Origin: JBIKVP01 sp044356745
GTDB taxonomy: Bacteria > Pseudomonadota > Alphaproteobacteria > Rhizobiales > Beijerinckiaceae
Length of the DNA stretch: 9,470 nt
NCBI GenBank assembly: GCA_044356745.1
Contig: JBIKVP010000077.1
Span: 1-9,470 of the forward strand
Reading direction: 5' to 3'
The translations under genes and the position numbers were made by a program. The notes beneath the pieces are model-generated. The model made no database searches and was not told the origin of the DNA. It saw only the letters and a list, made by a program, of their open reading frames with translations. Positions 5,129-9,470 of this stretch are shown one piece after another (positions within the stretch are counted from its first letter, which is position 1; every line of letters begins with the position of its first letter).

Positions 5129-8100
5129 TCAAGCGGCTTTTTTAGCCGCGAGATTGACCAGTTCCCTTAAAATTCGCATCGTACCTTTAAGGCGTTCTTC
5201 GGGCGTATCAAATTCGCGAATGAAGACGATTTTCATATCAGGGCGCACTTTAGCGAATGAACCTTGTTCAGTGAGATATTTCATCAATGCCTCTGGCTGC
5301 GCAAAGGCGTTGTCGCGGAAAGAGACGATTAATCCTTTTGGCCCTGCTTCCACTTTATCGACATTTGCGCGGCGACATAACACTTTGATATTGACGATGC
5401 GCAAGAGCTGCGTCACCGCCTCTGGAAGCGCACCAAAACGATCAATGAGTTCAGCACCAAAGCTTTCGATTTCCTGATCGGTTTCGAGTTGTGAGAGGCG
5501 TTTATAAATGCCCATACGCACCTGAATATCCTCAACATAAGACTCTGGAATTGTAACAGGCGCACCGATTGCAATGGTTGGTGACCATTGATCAGACGGC
5601 TCTTCATCAACAATTCCCGCTTTAAGATTGGCCACAGCCTCCTCAAGCATTTGTTGATAAAGTTCAAAACCCACTTCCTTGATATGGCCTGATTGCTCAT
5701 CTCCGAGCAGATTACCTGCGCCACGAATGTCAAGATCATGAGAGGCCAGTTGAAAGCCCGCACCCAATGTATCCAATGATTGCAACACCTTGAGCCGCTT
5801 TTCAGCCTGAGGTGTAATATTCCTTTTTGCGGGCAGCGTAAAAAGTGCATACGCCCTGATTTTCGAGCGCCCCACCCTGCCCCTGAGCTGATACATCTGC
5901 GCCAGACCGAACATGTCTGCGCGATGAACGATAAGCGTGTTGGCGGTGGGAATATCAAGCCCTGATTCAACGATTGTTGTCGAAAGCAACACATCATACT
6001 TGCCTTCATAAAAGGCTGTCATAATGTCTTCGAGTTGCCCCGCCGCCATTTGTCCGTGGGCAATGGCGACCTTCACCTCTGGCACATGGCGATCAAGAAA
6101 CTCTTTGACCTCTGCCAGATCATCAATACGCGGCACAACGTAAAATGCTTGTCCGCCACGATAGCGCTCACGTAATAAGGCTTCACGAATGGTGAGAGGA
6201 TCAAATGGCGTAACAAACGTGCGTACTGCAAGGCGATCAACGGGGGGCGTGGCAATGATTGACAGATCACGCACACCCGTCATCGCAAGTTGGAGCGTGC
6301 GTGGAATTGGTGTCGCGGACAATGTGAGGACGTGAATTTCGGCACGTAGTTCTTTGAGTCGCTCTTTATGGGCAACGCCAAAATGCTGCTCTTCATCAAT
6401 AATCATCAAGCCGAGATCTTTAAACGCAATGCCTTTGGCGAGCAGAGCATGCGTGCCGACAACAATATCAATCGTGCCATCGGCAACGCCTTCTTTCACG
6501 AGCTTCATGTCAGCAGCAGGAACAAAGCGTGAGGCTTGCGCAATTTTGAGCGGCAAACCTTGAAAACGCTCTTTGAAAGACTTGGTGTGTTGACGCGCAA
6601 GCAGTGTTGTTGGAACCACCACGGCAACTTGTTTACCGTTCATCGCGGATACAAACGCTGCACGCAAAGCGACTTCTGTTTTACCAAAGCCGACATCACC
6701 ACACACGAGACGATCCATCGGTTGACCAGAAGCGAGATCCTCAAGTGCTGAATCAATCGCGCCTTGTTGATCTTCTGTTTCGTCATAAGGAAAGCGTGCG
6801 GCAAACTCTGCATAGAGCCCGTCAGGTGCATTCAAGCGTGGCGCTTCACGCATAAGGCGTGCAGCAGCAATTTTAATAAGCCCTGCCGCCATTTCTAAAA
6901 TGCGTTTTTTTGCACGCGCTTTACGCGCTTGCCACGCGCCCCCACCCAAACGATCAAGCATGACCTCGGTATCTTCAGAACCGTAACGCGAAATCAGCTC
7001 AATATTTTCAACAGGTAAAAAAAGCTTGTCAGAACCTGCATAATGAATTTCAAGACAATCGTGGGGTATGCCTGCCGCTGTCACGGTTTTAAGCGCCACA
7101 AAGCGCCCGATACCATGATCCGCATGAACGACGAGATCACCCAGTGTTAAACTGGCCGCTTCTGCAATGACATCTTGTGGGCGGCGATTCTTGCGTTTAG
7201 GTCTTACAAGGCGATCACCTAAAATATCTTGCTCACTGATGACAGTCAGTTCTGGCGTTTCAAACCCTTGCTCAACACCCCATATGGCAAGCGTCACCTC
7301 ATTGCGTGGAAGCGCTAGCGCAACATTAAGCCGACCCACATTCTGCACTTTGGCAAGGCCATGATCTTTCAGGACTTGAAGCAACCGATCACGCGATCCT
7401 TCAGACCATGCTGCAAGAATGACGCGCTTTCCCGCTTTTTGCCGCTCTTGAATGTGGGCAATGGCTGCATCGAAAATATTGACACCCTCTTGTTGGCGCT
7501 CGGCAGCAAAAGAGCGCCCTTGCGTGGCTGAGGCGTTGAGAACCAGCCCCGTCATGGCAGGACTTGTTCCTGCCATCCACGTCTTCTCTTCATGTAAAAC
7601 TTGTGGCTTTAAAGGCGTGGATCCCAAGGACAAGCCTTGGGATGACGCTTCTTGTGTTGCTTGCGCCAAGCTATCAACCGCAAACGGTGTGAAACGCACA
7701 CTTCCCGCTCGCGTAATGCACGCATCCCATTCCTTATGCGTGAGATAAAGCGCGTCAGGTGGCAAAGGTTTATAAGGCGCGCCGCCTGATGCCTTTTGCT
7801 CAAGCGCTGAAGTGCGTGCATCGTAATAATCTTTGATGACGTCAAGACGCTCATGAAGCGCCTGATCAATGTTTGCATCCAGAAACAAGGCACTGCCTGT
7901 GACAAATTCAAACAACGTATCCAGTTTATCATGAAATAAAGGCAGCCAGTGCTCTAATCCTGCGTGCCTACGCCCTTCAGACACTGCTTCATAAAGCGTA
8001 TCATCACGCACGGGCGCACCAAAGGCTGCGACATAGCCTTGTCGAAAGCGTTTAATGGTCTCTGTGGTGAGACGCGCTTCACTCATTGGAACCAGATCAA

Positions 8101-8761
8101 GCGCTCTGAGTGTGGTTGTTGAACGCTGTGTTTCTGGATCAAAGGCACGAATTGATTCAAGGGTATCGCCAAAGAAATCAAGACGAATGGGTGTGGGAAG
8201 TCCGGGCGGATAAAGATCAAGAATTCCGCCTCGCACCGCATAATCACCTGTATCGCGCACCGTACCCGCCCGCATGTAACCATGCGAATCAAGCCATTCA
8301 GCAATCGTCTCCATGGAAATCGCATTCCCCGGAGCCATCGCCAAACTGTCGGCAGCAATGCGCGAACGGGGTGGCACGCGCTGAAGCGCGGCATTAAGTG
8401 TCGTGAGGAGAATACGCGGACGCTCTTCTGACGATGTGGCATGGCTTAGCCGCGCCAAAGTCGTGACGCGATGCGCAACAATTCCCGCATTCGGCGATGC
8501 ACGATCATAAGGCTGGCAATCCCACGCAGGTAACGTAAGCACATCTAAATCCGGCGCTAAGAACGCCAATCCCACTTCAAGCGCTTGCATCCGTGCTCCA
8601 TCACGGGCAATCACAGTGATAACGGCCGGCGCACGCGATGTTTTTGCCAGTTTTCGTGCTGCGTCTGCAATAACAAGCGGTTGCAAGCCATCAGGCGCAT
8701 GACAAAGCGTCACCTGCTCTTGACGATTCAATGCATCACAAAGGGGGGATATAAATTTCAT
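5129..8761 (-). CDS. mfd: Transcription-repair coupling factor Mfd
   Basis: Mfd is a cytoplasmic DNA translocase that pushes stalled RNA polymerase off DNA and recruits UvrA. The order of domains is complete. A UvrB-like module spans ~1-345 (GDYAVRGGILDLYPPG at 172-187), followed by a D3-like region to ~515. The RNA-polymerase-interacting domain starts near LGDLVVHADHGIGRF (540-554). The ATPase motor has Walker A GDVGFGKT at 688-695, DEEQHFG at 789-795, SATPIPRTL at 815-823 and QLRGRVGRS at 958-966. The translocation motif HDLDIRGAGNLLG spans 1008-1020, and a C-terminal D7 region ~1060-1210 follows. At 1210 residues it is longer than E. coli Mfd (1148). Part of the excess is an insert around 370-410 made of two in-frame palindromic repeats. 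No clear Shine-Dalgarno sequence precedes the ATG. The usual alphaproteobacterial neighbours recG and sdhE are absent. Confidence 0.97.
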   Translation of the reverse strand: MKFISPLCDALNRQEQVTLCHAPDGLQPLVIADAARKLAKTSRAPAVITVIARDGARMQALEVGLAFLAPDLDVLTLPAWDCQPYDRASPNAGIVAHRVTTLARLSHATSSEERPRILLTTLNAALQRVPPRSRIAADSLAMAPGNAISMETIAEWLDSHGYMRAGTVRDTGDYAVRGGILDLYPPGLPTPIRLDFFGDTLESIRAFDPETQRSTTTLRALDLVPMSEARLTTETIKRFRQGYVAAFGAPVRDDTLYEAVSEGRRHAGLEHWLPLFHDKLDTLFEFVTGSALFLDANIDQALHERLDVIKDYYDARTSALEQKASGGAPYKPLPPDALYLTHKEWDACITRAGSVRFTPFAVDSLAQATQEASSQGLSLGSTPLKPQVLHEEKTWMAGTSPAMTGLVLNASATQGRSFAAERQQEGVNIFDAAIAHIQERQKAGKRVILAAWSEGSRDRLLQVLKDHGLAKVQNVGRLNVALALPRNEVTLAIWGVEQGFETPELTVISEQDILGDRLVRPKRKNRRPQDVIAEAASLTLGDLVVHADHGIGRFVALKTVTAAGIPHDCLEIHYAGSDKLFLPVENIELISRYGSEDTEVMLDRLGGGAWQARKARAKKRILEMAAGLIKIAAARLMREAPRLNAPDGLYAEFAARFPYDETEDQQGAIDSALEDLASGQPMDRLVCGDVGFGKTEVALRAAFVSAMNGKQVAVVVPTTLLARQHTKSFKERFQGLPLKIAQASRFVPAADMKLVKEGVADGTIDIVVGTHALLAKGIAFKDLGLMIIDEEQHFGVAHKERLKELRAEIHVLTLSATPIPRTLQLAMTGVRDLSIIATPPVDRLAVRTFVTPFDPLTIREALLRERYRGGQAFYVVPRIDDLAEVKEFLDRHVPEVKVAIAHGQMAAGQLEDIMTAFYEGKYDVLLSTTIVESGLDIPTANTLIVHRADMFGLAQMYQLRGRVGRSKIRAYALFTLPAKRNITPQAEKRLKVLQSLDTLGAGFQLASHDLDIRGAGNLLGDEQSGHIKEVGFELYQQMLEEAVANLKAGIVDEEPSDQWSPTIAIGAPVTIPESYVEDIQVRMGIYKRLSQLETDQEIESFGAELIDRFGALPEAVTQLLRIVNIKVLCRRANVDKVEAGPKGLIVSFRDNAFAQPEALMKYLTEQGSFAKVRPDMKIVFIREFDTPEERLKGTMRILRELVNLAAKKAA
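5133..5149. other. Hairpin over the mfd 3' end, between convergent genes
   Basis: GCGGCT at 5133-5138 and AGCCGC at 5144-5149 form a perfect 6-bp stem around five T. The sequence also encodes the Mfd C-terminus (AKKAA), and the mfd stop codon lies immediately beyond it. Only 30 bases separate the hydrolase and mfd stop codons, so any terminators must overlap coding DNA. No T-run follows the stem in either direction, so it is not a standard intrinsic terminator. The Ala-Lys-Lys-Ala codons alone could explain it. Confidence 0.25.
7550..7581 (-). repeat. 32-bp palindromic repeat, copy 1, in frame in mfd
   Basis: Read on the minus strand, this begins CGTGGAT, has loop ACAAG, and ends ATGACG. The arms ATGGCAGGA (7554-7562, + strand) and TCCTGCCAT (7568-7576) are perfectly complementary over 9 bp. 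It is translated within Mfd as T394-W-M-A-G-T-S-P-A-M-T404. I recall the peptide 'WMAGTSPAMT' and its G+C-rich DNA counterpart as common in rhizobial genomes, both between genes and in small spurious ORFs. It is a non-autonomous palindromic element, and nothing resembling a transposase gene accompanies it. Confidence 0.8.
7616..7647 (+). repeat. 32-bp palindromic repeat, copy 2, in frame in mfd
   Basis: This copy has the same plan as copy 1 but lies in the opposite orientation: CGTGGAT start, ACAAG loop (7630-7634) and ATGACG end. Its arms are different: ATCCCAAGG (7621-7629) pairs with CCTTGGGAT (7635-7643), again 9 of 9. On the mfd strand it is read in another phase relative to the element and gives A372-S-S-Q-G-L-S-L-G-S-T382. 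The spacer between the two copies (7582-7615) encodes residues 383-393 and shows no further symmetry. Confidence 0.8.
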
Positions 8762-8825
8762 GTTAGGGACATAACGATCAACGCATGAAGAGACAAGTCA
8801 GAACATAACCTTAATATCATTGCTC

Positions 8826-8854
8826 TTTACACTTGATGTGACGCAAGGCATAAC
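8826..8854 (+). promoter_or_regulatory. Candidate sigma-70-type promoter for the NDUFA12-family gene
   Basis: TTTACA at 8826-8831 and CATAAC at 8849-8854 are separated by exactly 17 bases and match the consensus boxes at 5 and 4 of 6 positions. They lie in the 122-base gap between divergent mfd and the complex I gene, pointing to the latter and ending 29 bases before its start codon. The expected start of transcription, about 8861, falls in the palindrome ACATCGATGT (8856-8865), which might be an operator. I could not find a comparably good promoter for mfd on the other strand. Confidence 0.4.
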
Positions 8855-8883
8855 AACATCGATGTAAATAAGCGGATATTCGC

Positions 8884-9288
8884 ATGAAACAGTTTTTCCT
8901 ACAGTTTTTCACATGGTGGAATGGTCAGACACTCGGTACACGTTTTCATACGTGGCGACATGGTGAGTTTGTGGGAAGCGATGAATCTGGCAACACGTAT
9001 TATCGCTCACATCAAGGGGCGATTGATCCTGCCATAGGGACGGATCGACGCTGGGTTATTTACAACGGCGAAGCGGATGCCTCGCGTGTGCCTCCGGGCT
9101 GGCGCGGCTGGATGAACCACACCGTTGATACACCGCCCTCCGAGGAAAACTATATTGCTCGAGAGTGGGAGAGGCCCCATACATCAAATATGACTGGCAC
9201 CCCTCTTGCGTGGCGTCCACAAGGTTCAACCTTGCGATCAGGTGAACGCGCACGCGCTACGGGTGATTATCAGCCTTGGAAGCCGTAA
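8884..9288 (+). CDS. NDUFA12-family NADH:ubiquinone oxidoreductase subunit
   Basis: A 134-residue homologue of mitochondrial NDUFA12 (B17.2), an accessory subunit of respiratory complex I. It sits on the matrix-equivalent (cytoplasmic) arm and is shared by alphaproteobacteria and mitochondria. The family signature is nearly complete: TWWNGQTLGTRFHTWRHGEFVG (10-31) with GNTYY (36-40), RRWVIYNG (55-62), PPGWRGWMNHT (70-80), and ERPHTSNMTGTPLAWRP (96-112) before the YQPWKP end. There is no signal peptide or membrane segment, as expected for a peripheral subunit. It is complete, with the usual family length. It is not next to a nuo operon here, which is also usual for this gene. It is divergent from mfd, and the right IS copy begins 57 bases after its stop, so its usual downstream partners are cut off. 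Confidence 0.93.
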   Translation: MKQFFLQFFTWWNGQTLGTRFHTWRHGEFVGSDESGNTYYRSHQGAIDPAIGTDRRWVIYNGEADASRVPPGWRGWMNHTVDTPPSEENYIAREWERPHTSNMTGTPLAWRPQGSTLRSGERARATGDYQPWKP

Positions 9289-9345
9289 ATTGCGCTTGAA
9301 CACGCTCAACCGTTAATATTTAATTTTTCTATTATTTTCAATGTG

Positions 9346-9470
9346 ATATACCCCTCGTGAGTGAAGAGTTGGCGTTATCTTTTTATTAAGGTTGTTTTGA
9401 TTCCAATTTGGTATGGGTACGCTTTTAGAACCAGACCAACGTCAGGAGCTTTTGAAACGCCACCGCACCG
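9346..9470 (+). mobile_element. Right IS copy, 5' end (partial, runs off window)
   Basis: Bases 9346-9466 are the inverted copy of 1-121, without a single mismatch. The last four bases extend past the left copy's visible part. The element begins at or within ATATA (9346-9350) followed by CCCCTCGTGAG, and the flanking DNA differs from that of the left copy. It holds about 67 bp of leader and then the 5' end of the transposase frame, pointing out of the window. The 57 bases between the NDUFA12-family gene and the IS (9289-9345) are AT-rich and contain no gene. Confidence 0.75.
9413..9470 (+). CDS. Putative transposase, N-terminal fragment (partial)
   Basis: The ATG at 9413 is the first in its frame after a stop at 9398-9400. 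It opens 19 full codons (MGTLLEPDQRQELLKRHRT) before the window ends, and it is the twin of the frame at 54-1. An IS630-like N-terminal DNA-binding helix is the best guess from composition and position inside a repeated element. The catalytic DDE part is not in the window. The nearest purine-rich motif, AAGG at 9388-9391, is about 21 bases upstream, too far for efficient initiation. Confidence 0.5.
   Translation, partial: MGTLLEPDQRQELLKRHRT

Noticed and set aside
5413..6009. Second minus-strand frame of 198 codons inside mfd
   Set aside because: It is out of frame with the conserved Mfd motor, is rich in Cys, Trp and Arg like a shadow frame, and has no start signals.
7550..7647. CRISPR-like array or attenuator
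   Set aside because: Only two copies occur, in opposite orientation with differing arms, and they lie inside a continuous coding frame. There are no regular direct repeats or spacers.
7452..7748. Plus-strand frame of 98 codons containing a peptide like SPVMAGLVPAIHVFSS
   Set aside because: This is the antisense reading of the palindromic repeat inside mfd. Peptides of this kind are often annotated as tiny proteins but reflect the repeat, not a gene.

Overview
This 9,470-base window reads as part of an alphaproteobacterial chromosome, most likely Hyphomicrobiales (Rhizobiales)-like. The evidence is a gltX-gltA pair, a bacterial homologue of the complex I subunit NDUFA12 (a protein of alphaproteobacteria and mitochondria), and palindromic repeats of a type that I recall as widespread in rhizobial genomes. 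Base composition is moderate (about half G+C in mfd by spot count, about a third in the first gene), which is low for that order. No genus can be named from the sequence.

Layout. Bases 1-121 and 9346-9466 are a perfect 121-bp inverted repeat. Each copy is the 5' end of the same putative transposase gene, pointing out of the window, so the window lies between two oppositely oriented copies of one insertion sequence (IS). Next to the left copy is an AT-rich acidic orphan (130-606), probably the 3' part of a gene cut by the IS. Then come, all on the + strand, gltX (glutamyl-tRNA synthetase), gltA (citrate synthase), a YbjQ/UPF0145 protein and a Tat-exported metallo-beta-lactamase-fold hydrolase. 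mfd (transcription-repair coupling factor) is convergent with these on the - strand. It is divergent from the NDUFA12-family gene, which is followed by the right IS copy. No gene-free stretch exceeds 300 bases; the largest gaps are 607-776, 2217-2360 and 8762-8883.

How the genes relate. gltX, gltA, mfd and the NDUFA12 gene are ordinary housekeeping functions (tRNA charging, TCA cycle entry, repair at stalled RNA polymerase, respiratory complex I). gltA, the YbjQ gene and the hydrolase gene are 15 and 35 bases apart and could share a transcript. Nothing here forms a new defence or biosynthetic system.

The most notable signal is inside mfd. Two 32-bp palindromic repeats in opposite orientation sit 34 bp apart and are translated in frame as residues 372-382 and 394-404. 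They share their ends and loop but have different, still self-complementary arms. This looks like insertion of a mobile palindromic element into an essential-type repair gene at a domain boundary, without breaking it. The second notable feature is the pair of inverted IS copies around a block of core genes.
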